Shown piece by piece: positions 34,503 through 42,623 of a stretch of 64,000 nt of DNA. This DNA is from Pseudomonadales bacterium (GTDB lineage Bacteria > Pseudomonadota > Gammaproteobacteria > Pseudomonadales > Pseudohongiellaceae). The notes beneath the pieces are model-generated. The model saw nothing but the letters and a program-made list of their open reading frames with translations. It was not told the DNA's origin and ran no database searches. Each line of letters starts with the position of its first letter. Within the stretch, counting starts at the first letter, position 1. The translations under genes were made by a program, and so were the position numbers. Location: the NCBI GenBank assembly GCA_024234365.1, contig JACKOK010000001.1:620001-684000 (forward strand), read 5' to 3'.

Positions 34503-35024
34503 TCAGAAGTTCTGATCGATTAGGCGGTAGTCCGGCACGATCACAGGCTCCAGAACCTCCTCTTCGGGAATCAGGGTGGAGGGAGGCGCTGCATCCGGGC
34601 CAAACGAAAAGCTGAAGCTGCCACGAGCCATCAGGTTTTCGGGATCGATAGCCGCCCATTCCACCGTGTAATACGGCGCGAGCGGCAGCTCGGGAAGATC
34701 CAGAAAGAAGACGCGGCTGACATCCGAGCTGTAGATGAAACCGATGTTGATCAGCTTCTCCTCAGGGTCTTTCATGGTGAGTTTCACCAGTCGCACATAG
34801 GTGCTGAAACGCAGCATCAGTTCCTGCGGCGCCGTTTCCAGCACTTCATCGTCTTCCGGCTGTGATTCCAGCTCCACGCTGCTGTTGGAGTTGAGGACCA
34901 TGACGTGCTGTGCCTGTGCAAGCGGTGCCATGCTCAGGACAAGAACGAGTGTCAGCAACGCGCGCAGAAGGAGTGTGGTCGACAGGCTTGAGGGTTGAGG
35001 AAAAGACGCCATGGTTAATTGCAT
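34503..35024 (-). CDS. CopC-domain-like secreted protein
   Basis: I start it at ATG 35024 (173 residues); 35012 is also possible, and the open frame extends to 35147 without support. A signal peptide (LLLRALLTLVLVLSMAPLAQA) is followed by a single beta-sandwich of CopC/YobA type: LESQPEDDEVLETAPQELMLRFSTYVRLVKLTM, then PYYTVEWAAIDPENLMARGSFSFSFG. CopC domains bind copper in the periplasm; the usual N-terminal His is near (AQH). A Pro/Glu-rich tail follows. Copper binding is plausible but not proven. The redoxin-copper monooxygenase gene lies 2.6 kb away. Confidence 0.65.
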   Translation of the reverse strand: MQLTMASFPQPSSLSTTLLLRALLTLVLVLSMAPLAQAQHVMVLNSNSSVELESQPEDDEVLETAPQELMLRFSTYVRLVKLTMKDPEEKLINIGFIYSSDVSRVFFLDLPELPLAPYYTVEWAAIDPENLMARGSFSFSFGPDAAPPSTLIPEEEVLEPVIVPDYRLIDQNF

Positions 35025-35204
35025 TCTCCGGAACAGGAAGGCTGGTTTATAGCATGAGCAGGCCGCGGAGTGTAGAGGGGACATTGCCCGGTGTGTTTTC
35101 GCTTCGACACAGAGAGCGCAGCCCGGCCGGGTGCGAGAGTCTTGCAAAGCGGCGGCAGCTTGACTATCTTCCTGAGCGCATAAAACAACAAAAGTGAAAC
35201 CCTT

Positions 35205-36251
35205 ATGCAGCTGCTCCAGTACGCCACAAGTTTCATGGCGATCTCCCAGTTACTTTTTATGGCGTTATTCTACCTGGCCTATTACCGGCGTCAGTTATTG
35301 GGCCGGTTGATGGCTTTCTACGCGATCTGCCTCATCTCCTATGTTGTATCCACCATTCCCGAGGTCGATACGGGGCCGCGCTTCTTCGAGTTTCCCTTCA
35401 ACACACTGGCCATCATGGCGCCTGCGGTGCTGTGGGTCATTACGCGCTATCTTTTTGTGGACAATCCGAAAATCGACCCTTTGATCTGGGGCGTTATTGT
35501 GGTGTACATCGGGGTTCGGGCCTATGCGAGCCTGACGGGTCCCTATACGGGGCTTGCCTATTTGCTGCTGTACGAATCCACTCAACTGGTCATGCTGATC
35601 TTTGCCTGCCATGTGGTGTATACCGCCGTGCGCGGGCTTGGCAGTGACCTGGTGGAGCCCCGTCGCCGCTTCCGGGTTCCCTTTGTCATCACCATGGGGG
35701 CGATTGTGGCAATCATTGTGGGCTCAGGATTCTTCAGCCTGCAGGGCAGCTGGATCACCAGCATTTATGTCGGCAGCATTTTTCTGCTCATTCTGTTTTT
35801 CAACCTCGCGACCTTCCGTCTGCATGGTGATTCCATGCACATCATCGATCCCGTTCCCGAACAGTCGCTGCCCTCTCTCAAGAGCCGTGTAAGCGAGCGG
35901 GACAAGGACAAGCCCCTGGTGGACCGGATTCATCATGTGATGGAGAGTGAACGTCTGTACACCCAGCCCGGCCTGACCATCGGCATGCTGGCGGCCAAGG
36001 TGTCCATGCAGGAATATCGCCTGCGGCGCCTTATCAACCAGAAGCTGCATTACCGTAACTTCAATCAGTACCTCAACCAGTACCGTATCGCGGAGGCCGC
36101 CCGGCGGCTGCAGGACCCGGCGGAGTCCCAGGTCGCCATTTCCACCATCGCGCTGGATGTGGGCTATGCCTCGCTGTCGTCCTTCAACAAGGCGTTCAAG
36201 GAGCTGCACGGGGTGACGCCCACCATTTTCCGCAGCCGGGCGGCGCAGTAG
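35205..36251 (+). CDS. Membrane-anchored AraC-family transcriptional regulator
   Basis: A protein of 348 residues. Residues 1-205 contain six or seven transmembrane segments (for example LFMALFYLAYYRR, MAPAVLWVITRYLFV, IYVGSIFLLILFFNLATF). A linker leads to a C-terminal AraC/XylS double helix-turn-helix (about 240-345) with LTIGMLAAKVSMQEYRLRRLI and VAISTIALDVGYASLSSFNKAFKELHGVTP. Such fusions sense a membrane or periplasmic signal, but target genes are unknown. It is divergent from the CopC-like gene and lies directly upstream of the 36.4-39.3 kb unit on the same strand, which it might control. Confidence 0.85.
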   Translation: MQLLQYATSFMAISQLLFMALFYLAYYRRQLLGRLMAFYAICLISYVVSTIPEVDTGPRFFEFPFNTLAIMAPAVLWVITRYLFVDNPKIDPLIWGVIVVYIGVRAYASLTGPYTGLAYLLLYESTQLVMLIFACHVVYTAVRGLGSDLVEPRRRFRVPFVITMGAIVAIIVGSGFFSLQGSWITSIYVGSIFLLILFFNLATFRLHGDSMHIIDPVPEQSLPSLKSRVSERDKDKPLVDRIHHVMESERLYTQPGLTIGMLAAKVSMQEYRLRRLINQKLHYRNFNQYLNQYRIAEAARRLQDPAESQVAISTIALDVGYASLSSFNKAFKELHGVTPTIFRSRAAQ

Positions 36252-36297
36252 CCGAGGCCTTGCGCTTGTTCGCCATGGCCCGCAAGGGCTGTCTATC

Positions 36298-36321
36298 CCA
36301 CGGCCTGGGCACAGGCCGTGG
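36298..36321 (+). repeat. Perfect 10-bp inverted repeat after AraC-type gene
   Basis: CCACGGCCTG-GGCA-CAGGCCGTGG forms a strong hairpin 46 bases after the regulator stop codon. The following bases (CGGCAATTTCG) have no proper T tract, so its use as a terminator is uncertain. Confidence 0.6.
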
Positions 36322-36339
36322 CGGCAATTTCGTGTCCGT

Positions 36340-36353
36340 TTGACCAAGATCAA
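36340..36353 (+). promoter_or_regulatory. FNR/Anr-like binding site
   Basis: TTGAC-CAAG-ATCAA matches the FNR/Anr consensus TTGAT-N4-ATCAA with one mismatch. Its centre lies about 30 bases before TAGTCT (36375-36380), a weak -10 match placed where a class II FNR promoter would have it. It precedes the secreted unknown and monooxygenase genes. Confidence 0.45.
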
Positions 36354-36469
36354 GGGACGTTTTGCCTCATCTGCTAGTCTGAACCATGAGAATTCCTTGC
36401 CCGCTCCTGCGGAGCCCAACAGCGAGTCGGGCAGGGACGAAATGGATTCGGAATACTTTTGAGAGAGGA

Positions 36470-37624
36470 ATGATGACTTCTTCTGCGTACGCTGCTCTTA
36501 CCCGTTTTTTGCCCAACCTGATGATCTTTTTTGTTGTTGCCTGCCCCAGCATGGTTCCGGCCTGGGCTGGTGAGGCGACAATCCTGGCAACACGCTACCC
36601 CCAACTGCAGCAGTTGCTGCTGGCTCATGATGTGCTGCAGGCCCGGGCCTATGAGGAGATCGTGTTGACCAATGAATCGCCTGCTGCGGCCATCGGCCAG
36701 CGCATGTTGATGGACAAACTCGTCGAGCTGGAAGAGGCTGAAACCTCTCACTACCATTCAGCCGGGAATCACCTGGCGCTGCTGGGACCGCACCGCGTGT
36801 TTGAGAGTCGCGTGACGCCGGGGCTGCTTGGCGTGGTCTATGAGGAGCATGATGCAGACCAGGTGCGCCCTCTGCTGGCGGAAATAGGCACCCTGCCACC
36901 CGTTGCCCTGCAGACCCTGCAAAGAGGGCGTGAGTTTGTCGAGCAGCTCATTGAAATCCATCTGGACCCGAAGGTTCAGGACAAGGGCGCTGCGGTGAGC
37001 GCTGCCGTCGAAAACTATCTGAGCGATGATGCTCATTCGGTCGCCTCCCGTCCCAAGTCGGATGAACTGCTGTCCGAACACCCTTATGCCTATGCCTATC
37101 CGGTTGGGTTCCCGCAATTCAGCGGTCTCACCTGGGCGTCGCAGTGGTTGAAGATCGCCCTGCTGGAGATTGTGCTCACCGCCACCTCGGATGAGCAGCT
37201 GGACAAGGACGTGGAGAACCTGATTGCGCTGTACAACGAAAAGCTTATCCGTCAGCACAGCGGTTTCGTTGCTCTGCCTGCGGATATTCCCACCAGCCCG
37301 GTCATCGCCCCCACCTTCTATGAGCGCTATCCCGAGGCTGCCTATATTCTGGACAACCTGGAATCCCTGAAGGTTGTCATCGGGGATGATCTGGCCTATC
37401 CGGGCCTCGACAACCGCAGCCAGGTTATCGAGCAGACCGTGGCTGCCTATACGGACAAGAAGGCCAATCTGGCCCCCGACAAGATGAAATACCTGCTGTT
37501 TGTTCTGCGTGGAGGCATCTATAACGCGGGCGGGCCTGCACGGGGAGGTTTGAGCTACCCGGATCGCAACTGGTCCCGTGAGCAATCGGAAAACCCCCAT
37601 GTCAGCATCAGTCGCGGTAACTGA
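36470..37624 (+). CDS. Secreted protein of unknown function upstream of copper monooxygenase fusion
   Basis: The start is one of the tandem ATGs at 36470/36473 behind GAGAGG; the product has about 384 residues. A signal peptide (LMIFFVVACPSMVPAWA) ends near residue 35. The remainder is soluble and mostly helical, with no cysteine pair, heme motif or domain I recognise; conserved-looking segments include ESRVTPGLLGVVYEEHD and HPYAYAYPVGFPQFSGLTWASQWL. It lies 14 bases before the redoxin-cytochrome-PHM gene, so it probably acts in the same periplasmic system. I do not assign a function. Confidence 0.75.
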   Translation: MMTSSAYAALTRFLPNLMIFFVVACPSMVPAWAGEATILATRYPQLQQLLLAHDVLQARAYEEIVLTNESPAAAIGQRMLMDKLVELEEAETSHYHSAGNHLALLGPHRVFESRVTPGLLGVVYEEHDADQVRPLLAEIGTLPPVALQTLQRGREFVEQLIEIHLDPKVQDKGAAVSAAVENYLSDDAHSVASRPKSDELLSEHPYAYAYPVGFPQFSGLTWASQWLKIALLEIVLTATSDEQLDKDVENLIALYNEKLIRQHSGFVALPADIPTSPVIAPTFYERYPEAAYILDNLESLKVVIGDDLAYPGLDNRSQVIEQTVAAYTDKKANLAPDKMKYLLFVLRGGIYNAGGPARGGLSYPDRNWSREQSENPHVSISRGN

Positions 37625-37638
37625 AGAGGAGTGAGACT

Positions 37639-39330
37639 ATGAGCAGTAAAAAGTGGTTGGTCATACTCTGCGTCGCCCTGAGCGCGTTTGCAGCAAGTTT
37701 GGGCAGTGTGTCGGCATATGCCGCCGCGGCAGAAAGGGTGGGGGACTTTGCCCTGCTGGACGAGACAGGAGGCTTCCATCAGCTCAGCCGCTACCAGCAC
37801 CGTGATGCCGTGGTCCTTCTTGCCTATGACAACAGCTGTGCTGCCGCACGGGATGCCGCCGACACGCTGGCAACGCTGCAGTCGCAATTTGCCGGGGATG
37901 TCGAATTCCTGGCGCTGGACATCAATGCCCGGGATCGGGCGACAGAAAGTGGCTGGGGCCTGGCCATTCCTGTCCTGGCGGATGAGCAGAAACTGGTGGC
38001 GGAATCTCTGCAGGTTCAGCAGGCAGGAGAGGTGCTGGTGATCAACCCCCAGCGCCTGTCGCTGTACTACCGTGGTGGCGCGGATGCTGCGTTGGAGGGA
38101 AGCCTGGCGGCTGTCGTGGCGGGCGAGACTCCCGCTGCTGCCAGCGGCGAGGTGAAGGGCTGTCCGCTTGCCTATGAAAGCGTTACCGGCCCGGTACCGG
38201 ATTATTCCACCGAGGTCGCTCCCATCGTGGTGAAGCATTGTTCCATCTGTCACCGGGAGGACGGCGCCGGTCCTTTTGCTTTCAACGGCTATTACTCGCT
38301 GGTTGGCTGGTCGCCCATGGTCAAGGAAGTGATCATGAACAAGCGCATGCCTCCGATGCAGGTTGATGCGAGCTATGAGGTGACGCCCAATGCCCATTTC
38401 CTGGCGGCAGAGGATCGGCAGAAACTGATGCACTGGATGCAGGCGGGTGCACCACGGGGGGAGGGGGCGCAGGACCCGTTGGCCGAGGTGCCGCTGGAAA
38501 AGACCTTCGACTGGCAGCTTGGGGAACCGGATTTTGTCATCGATACCGCCAAGAATGTCATCCCTGCCGTGGGCATTCTGGACTATATGTATACCGAGCT
38601 TGCATTGCCCTTTACCGAGGACAAGTGGGTCCGGGCATTTCAGTTTGATCCGGGAGAGGAGCGGGTCATACACAATCTGTCGGCTTTTATTGTGCCTGCC
38701 GAGAGTGATTTCTGGGGCGAGGAGCGGCAGTCACAAACCTCCGAGCGGCGCTTCCTGGGCAGTTTCGTTCCTGGCGAGAATCCGGCAACCGTATTCCCGG
38801 ACGGGGCAGGAGTGTTGATTCCTGCGGGCTACAAGCTGGCCCTGCAGTTCCATTATTATTCGCACGGGCGGGAGCTGGAAGACGTCACCACGATCGGGCT
38901 GTATTTCCATGACACGCCCCCCGCACGGGAAATCGTGACACGGCCGGTGTCCACGAAATTTACCCTGACACCCAATGAGCCTGAGCAGAAATTTGCGGTC
39001 AGCTACGAGTTTCCCGAAAAGGCAACGCTGCTTGCGCTGCGGCCACGCATGAATCAGCGCGGCAAGAACATGAAATTCGATCTGCAGGCGCCCGGTGCCA
39101 AGGCGGAGACCCTGCTGAGTGTGCCGGCCTACAACTATGGCTGGCAGCCGCAGTACTGGCTGCAGAACCCTCGCGCGGTGGCAGCAGGGACGGTGGTGAA
39201 TATTTCGGGGGCCTTCGATAATTCCCTGTCCAACCCCTTCAATCCCAATCCCCGGGAAGCGGTCGAATGGGGCTTCGATGCGGGTGAGGAGATGTTCACC
39301 GGTTATCTGACCTATGCGGTGGAACGCTAG
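37639..39330 (+). CDS. Redoxin - cytochrome c - copper type II monooxygenase-like fusion
   Basis: A secreted protein of 563 residues with a signal peptide ending near SAYAAA. Residues 33-165 look like a redoxin domain, but the active site has a single Cys (DNSCAAARD), so it is probably degenerate. A cytochrome-like segment follows with C201-S-I-C204-H205 and the typical NKRMPPMQ downstream. Residues 290-560 resemble the peptidylglycine alpha-hydroxylating monooxygenase fold, with candidate copper ligands H345 (VIHNLSAF), H405/H409 (QFHYYSHG) and M-rich RPRMNQRGKNM. The architecture is known in proteobacteria and planctomycetes; the substrate is not. It is co-transcribed with the secreted unknown upstream. 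Confidence 0.78.
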   Translation: MSSKKWLVILCVALSAFAASLGSVSAYAAAAERVGDFALLDETGGFHQLSRYQHRDAVVLLAYDNSCAAARDAADTLATLQSQFAGDVEFLALDINARDRATESGWGLAIPVLADEQKLVAESLQVQQAGEVLVINPQRLSLYYRGGADAALEGSLAAVVAGETPAAASGEVKGCPLAYESVTGPVPDYSTEVAPIVVKHCSICHREDGAGPFAFNGYYSLVGWSPMVKEVIMNKRMPPMQVDASYEVTPNAHFLAAEDRQKLMHWMQAGAPRGEGAQDPLAEVPLEKTFDWQLGEPDFVIDTAKNVIPAVGILDYMYTELALPFTEDKWVRAFQFDPGEERVIHNLSAFIVPAESDFWGEERQSQTSERRFLGSFVPGENPATVFPDGAGVLIPAGYKLALQFHYYSHGRELEDVTTIGLYFHDTPPAREIVTRPVSTKFTLTPNEPEQKFAVSYEFPEKATLLALRPRMNQRGKNMKFDLQAPGAKAETLLSVPAYNYGWQPQYWLQNPRAVAAGTVVNISGAFDNSLSNPFNPNPREAVEWGFDAGEEMFTGYLTYAVER

Positions 39331-39354
39331 CAATCTGCTAAGGTTTCGTCCGGA

Positions 39355-39383
39355 GCGGGTACAGGAGTGTGTCCTGTACCCGC
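39355..39383. repeat. Perfect 12-bp inverted repeat between convergent genes
   Basis: GCGGGTACAGGA-GTGTG-TCCTGTACCCGC forms a very stable hairpin in the gap between the converging monooxygenase and oxidoreductase genes. The nearest T run is about 16 bases further on, so it is an imperfect but plausible bidirectional transcription barrier. Confidence 0.65.
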
Positions 39384-39414
39384 AGGAAGCTCCAGGTATC
39401 CTTTTTTAGCGTCA

Positions 39415-40401
39415 TCAGGACGGCGCTCGTACATCCAGTACCACCTTGCCCATGACGCGGCGTTCGGTAAAGACATCGAATGCTGCGACATAATCCTCCA
39501 GCGGGAAGTGGCGGGTGACGATGGGTTTGAGAATCCCTTCGGCGTAGAAGTGCAGCAGTTCTGCAAAGTTTCTCTCGTACTCCTGGGGTTCCTCACGACG
39601 GAAGCGGCCGAGGAAGACGCCTACCATGGAAGCGCCTTTGAGAAGCGCGAGGTTGGCTTTGTAGGCGGGAATCTGGCCGCTGGTGAAGCCCACCACCAGC
39701 AGGCGGCCATTCCAGTTGATGCAGCGGGTGGCTTGGTCGAAAAGTGCGCCGCCAACGGGGTCGAAAATAACGTCTGCCCCTTTCTCGTCAGTCAGTGCCT
39801 TGACCTTCTCCTTCAGTTCGCCATCGCCATAATTGACCAGTTCATCAGGATCAAACTGTTTGACGAACTGCAGTTTCTCCTCACTGCCGGCGGCGGCAAT
39901 AACCCGTGCTCCCAGCATCTTGCCAAGCTCGACGGCGGCCATGCCGACACCGCCACTGGCCCCCAGTACCAGCAGGGTTTCCCCGGCTTTCAGCTGCGCC
40001 CGCTGTTTCAGGGCGTAGTAGGACGTGGTGTAGACCATGGCAAAACCGGCTGCCGTGCGGAAGTCCATATTGTCGGGAATGCTGCGCACTGCGCTGGCGG
40101 GCGCCACGACTTTCCCGGCCATGCCGCCGATACCGGGGAAGGCCATCACGCGCTCACCCGGTTGAAATTGCTGTACGCCATCCCCTACCGCGAGGACGGT
40201 CCCGGCAACTTCTGAACCGGGAATGAAGGGCAGCGGGGGTTGAAACTGATACTTGCCCTGAATCTGCAGGGTGTCGGGGAAATTGAGCGCCGCCGCGTGT
40301 ACTTCGACAAGCACCTGTCCCTTGCCGGGTTGAGGGTCCTCCCGGTGTTCCACGGTCAGTTGTCCGGCCGGGCCGTATTGATGGCAGACGAGTGCTTTCA
40401 T
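39415..40401 (-). CDS. NADPH:quinone oxidoreductase family (zinc-free MDR)
   Basis: A medium-chain dehydrogenase/reductase of 328 residues. It lacks the zinc-binding residues of alcohol dehydrogenases and has the GroES-like N-terminal half (AALNFPDTLQIQGKYQ, PGSEVAGTV) and a Rossmann domain with LGASGGVGMAAVELGKMLGA. This places it with QOR/crotonyl-CoA-reductase-like NADPH enzymes. The exact substrate (quinone, enoyl-CoA or other) cannot be read from the sequence. Monocistronic, convergent with the preceding unit. Confidence 0.88.
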   Translation of the reverse strand: MKALVCHQYGPAGQLTVEHREDPQPGKGQVLVEVHAAALNFPDTLQIQGKYQFQPPLPFIPGSEVAGTVLAVGDGVQQFQPGERVMAFPGIGGMAGKVVAPASAVRSIPDNMDFRTAAGFAMVYTTSYYALKQRAQLKAGETLLVLGASGGVGMAAVELGKMLGARVIAAAGSEEKLQFVKQFDPDELVNYGDGELKEKVKALTDEKGADVIFDPVGGALFDQATRCINWNGRLLVVGFTSGQIPAYKANLALLKGASMVGVFLGRFRREEPQEYERNFAELLHFYAEGILKPIVTRHFPLEDYVAAFDVFTERRVMGKVVLDVRAPS

Positions 40402-40488
40402 GAATTTCCCCTGTGAGATTTGTCATGCACGATTCAAGCACTTTTGTCAGCGGCGGACAATTCCGTCACTCCCGGCAGGACTTTGGCA

Positions 40489-40494
40489 TATAAT
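40489..40494 (+). promoter_or_regulatory. Consensus -10 element of the 40528 / rimI unit
   Basis: A perfect TATAAT at 40489-40494 predicts transcription from about 40501, giving a leader of roughly 27 bases to the GTG start at 40528. The -35 region (around TCACTC) is weak. Confidence 0.45.
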
Positions 40495-40527
40495 GCGCCG
40501 GTGTTGAGATCACGCTCTGGAGTAACC

Positions 40528-41361
40528 GTGGCGCTTTGCGAAAATGACAGGCTGGCATATCTGCAGGAAATGGGCATTGTGTCCTATTTTCCGCGCCGTG
40601 CCCTGCCTGGTGCACGCCCCTCGCTCCGCTATGCAGGCCTGCCTGCACCGCTGCTAAGCGCACCATCGCAGGCCGTGACAGAGGAGGCAGAGCTGGCCGA
40701 GCAGACCTTGCGCGCCCTGAGCACCGCAGGAGTGAAGAGCGAAGCGCCAGCACCCGATGCCCCTGTGCAGGCACTGCAGGCATCCGGGGCTGTCGCAGCA
40801 GCACCGGAATCGACACCGCTTAAGGCCGCGACACCGGCCGCGAAGGAGGCTCCCGCTCCGGCTCCCGCAGAAGAGGAAGCGCTGAAATTTGCCTTTGCCT
40901 TTATTCCCGTCAACGATCAGCTGGCGGTCATCAGCGAATTGCCCTGGGCGCGTTCGGCGAGCCTGTCCCCCTCCTGCAAGAGCTTGTTGGCCGGCATTCT
41001 GCGTGCACTGGAACTGCCGGTACAGGAGCAGCATCTCAACCCCATGATTTTTACCTGGCCATTGTTCGAGGACGTGCAGATGCATCATGACAGTGCCCGC
41101 CACACACTGGAGGGTTTTCTGGCACGACGGCTGAAGTTGCAGCCGGTGCGCTATCTGTTCATCTTTGCCGAGCAGGCCGCGCCCTATCTGTTCCCGCTGG
41201 ATACCGATCTGGCACAGGGAGGCTTCTTCCGGCATCCCCGTTTCGAGGTGGACGTGTGTGTCACCCACAGTCTCAATGCCATGGATGCGGTGCGTGAGCT
41301 CAAGCGCCCGGTGTGGGAACTGCTCAAGCCCCTACAGGGGCGTCTGAACGGCGGTGCGTAA
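40528..41361 (+). CDS. Conserved hypothetical protein upstream of rimI
   Basis: I start it at GTG 40528, which has GGAG five bases upstream and fits the TATAAT at 40489; the product has 277 residues. The N-terminal 40 residues (MALCENDRLAYLQEMGIVSYFPRRALPGA) and the C-terminal 150 residues look conserved. They are joined by an Ala/Pro-rich disordered linker (about residues 60-125). The C-terminal part is alpha/beta (RYLFIFAEQAAPYLF, VDVCVTHSLNAMDAV). Pseudomonads also place an unknown gene before rimI. No function assigned. The stop is 10 bases before the rimI start, so they are an operon. Confidence 0.75.
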   Translation: MALCENDRLAYLQEMGIVSYFPRRALPGARPSLRYAGLPAPLLSAPSQAVTEEAELAEQTLRALSTAGVKSEAPAPDAPVQALQASGAVAAAPESTPLKAATPAAKEAPAPAPAEEEALKFAFAFIPVNDQLAVISELPWARSASLSPSCKSLLAGILRALELPVQEQHLNPMIFTWPLFEDVQMHHDSARHTLEGFLARRLKLQPVRYLFIFAEQAAPYLFPLDTDLAQGGFFRHPRFEVDVCVTHSLNAMDAVRELKRPVWELLKPLQGRLNGGA

Positions 41362-41371
41362 GGAGAGTATC

Positions 41372-41857
41372 GTGCTGCAATTCGCCTCATCCGACCCCAG
41401 CCAGGTGTATATGCGCGCCATGCGTGCCAGTGACCTCGATCTTGTCGTGCAGAGCGAAAATCTGTCACTGCAGAACCCTTGGTCCAAGCGGGTGTTCTCG
41501 GACTGTCTGCGCTCGGGATACGAGTGCTGGGTGCTGGCCTCGCGCGATCGCCTGGTGGCGCATGGCGTACTGTCCGTTGCGGTAGGAGAGGCCCATGTCC
41601 TGACGCTGTGTGTGCATCCGCAATACCGGCACAAGGGTTATGGCCGGCGCATGCTGCGGCATCTGCTGGAGAAGGGCTATCTCAAGGGTGGGGAGGTGGC
41701 TTTCCTGGAGGTGCGTCCCTCCAACAAGACCGCGATTTCGCTGTATCTTGCCACGGGCTTTGTCCAGGTGGGGGAGCGGCGTGGATATTACCCCGCAGAG
41801 CCGGGGGAGACCCGGGGCGAGGATGCGCTCATTCTGTCGCGCGCCTTGCCGCTCTAG
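41372..41857 (+). CDS. rimI: Ribosomal-protein-alanine N-acetyltransferase RimI
   Basis: A GNAT acetyltransferase that modifies the N-terminus of ribosomal protein S18 in E. coli. I take GTG 41372, which follows AAGGAGAG, giving 161 residues; GTG 41354 lies before that ribosome site. Motif A is LTLCVHPQYRHKGYGRRML (acetyl-CoA pyrophosphate binding) and motif B includes LEVRPSNKTAISLYLATGFVQ. Length is close to the family norm (about 150). Confidence 0.9.
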   Translation: MLQFASSDPSQVYMRAMRASDLDLVVQSENLSLQNPWSKRVFSDCLRSGYECWVLASRDRLVAHGVLSVAVGEAHVLTLCVHPQYRHKGYGRRMLRHLLEKGYLKGGEVAFLEVRPSNKTAISLYLATGFVQVGERRGYYPAEPGETRGEDALILSRALPL

Positions 41858-41866
41858 GCATTGAGG

Positions 41867-42127
41867 CTAGAAGCTGTTTGAGTTGTCGTCATCGCCCGGG
41901 AACAGTTTGCGCTTGAGCCAGCGCAGGGTGTAGAGCACGGCAACGAGTGCGGCGGCAAACACCAGAATCAGCGCCAGCAGGCTCAGGGTGCCGAAGAAGA
42001 AGTTCCACAGATTGTCCCGGGCCTCGTCATAGGCCATTGCCAGGGCATACAGCGAGGCGACAGCAATCATCAGCCCCCCCAGGGTTGCCCGGGTGTTCTT
42101 GCGCATTTTCAAACGAGGTAATTTCAC
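41867..42127 (-). CDS. Small two-helix membrane protein, unknown function
   Basis: I start it at GTG 42127 behind GGAGAG, giving 86 residues; the open frame to 42199 overlaps the previous gene. A basic N-terminus (KLPRLKMRKNTR) is followed by two transmembrane segments (LGGLMIAVASLYALAMAY and FFGTLSLLALILVFAAALVAVLYTL). A basic then acidic tail (WLKRKLFPGDDDNSNSF) ends the protein. It is the last gene of the hisC - zinc finger - membrane protein string, 5 bases after its neighbour. No family recognised. Confidence 0.65.
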   Translation of the reverse strand: MKLPRLKMRKNTRATLGGLMIAVASLYALAMAYDEARDNLWNFFFGTLSLLALILVFAAALVAVLYTLRWLKRKLFPGDDDNSNSF

Positions 42128-42132
42128 GTTCT

Positions 42133-42612
42133 TCACTCTCCCCGGTGTTCTTGTCTGAACAGGGGTTCTCCATTCTTGTCGGGCCAGGTGTGCAGGCATT
42201 CCGGATACTGGCTGCAGCCCCAGAAGTAGCCGTTCTTGCCGCGTCTGCGCCGCAGCAGCTGACCGCAGGCGGTGCAGCGGTAGGCCTTGGCGGGCATGCC
42301 ATTATCGTCGCTCAGGCGGGTCTTGCAACCCTTGTCAAACCCGGTGCAGTACCAGTACACCCCGCGGCTGTTTTCGGCGCGTACCATGGGCCGGGTACAC
42401 ACCGGGCAGCGGAAACGCTCGTCTGCTGTCCTGGAGGGTTTGCCGTCCTTGTCGAACAGGGTGGCCTTGCATTCGGGGAATCCGGTGCAGCCCCAGAACG
42501 GGCCCATCTTGCCCAGGATGCGCCGCATGGGCCGGTGACATTGCGGACAATGATAGCTGCGGCCCGGTGGCGGGTTGGCTGGGGGAATGTCGCCGAGCAG
42601 GTCTTTGGCCAT
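42133..42612 (-). CDS. Topoisomerase-type C4 zinc-finger protein
   Basis: I take ATG 42612 behind GAGG (159 residues). A GTG at 42627 overlaps the hisC stop as GTGA and is an alternative. Three C4 zinc ribbons of the topoisomerase I C-terminal type follow each other: CPQC...CTGFPEC, CPVC...CTGFDKGC, CTAC...CSQYPEC. Each has the usual F/Y-W-G/Y-C core. No topoisomerase catalytic domain is present. Such stand-alone proteins probably bind single-stranded DNA or RNA. It is coupled to hisC upstream. Confidence 0.85.
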   Translation of the reverse strand: MAKDLLGDIPPANPPPGRSYHCPQCHRPMRRILGKMGPFWGCTGFPECKATLFDKDGKPSRTADERFRCPVCTRPMVRAENSRGVYWYCTGFDKGCKTRLSDDNGMPAKAYRCTACGQLLRRRRGKNGYFWGCSQYPECLHTWPDKNGEPLFRQEHRGE

Positions 42613-42623
42613 GGGGGCCTCGT

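Noticed and set aside
39355..39383. Standard intrinsic terminator
   Set aside because: Hairpin is perfect but the T run does not directly follow; reported as inverted repeat.
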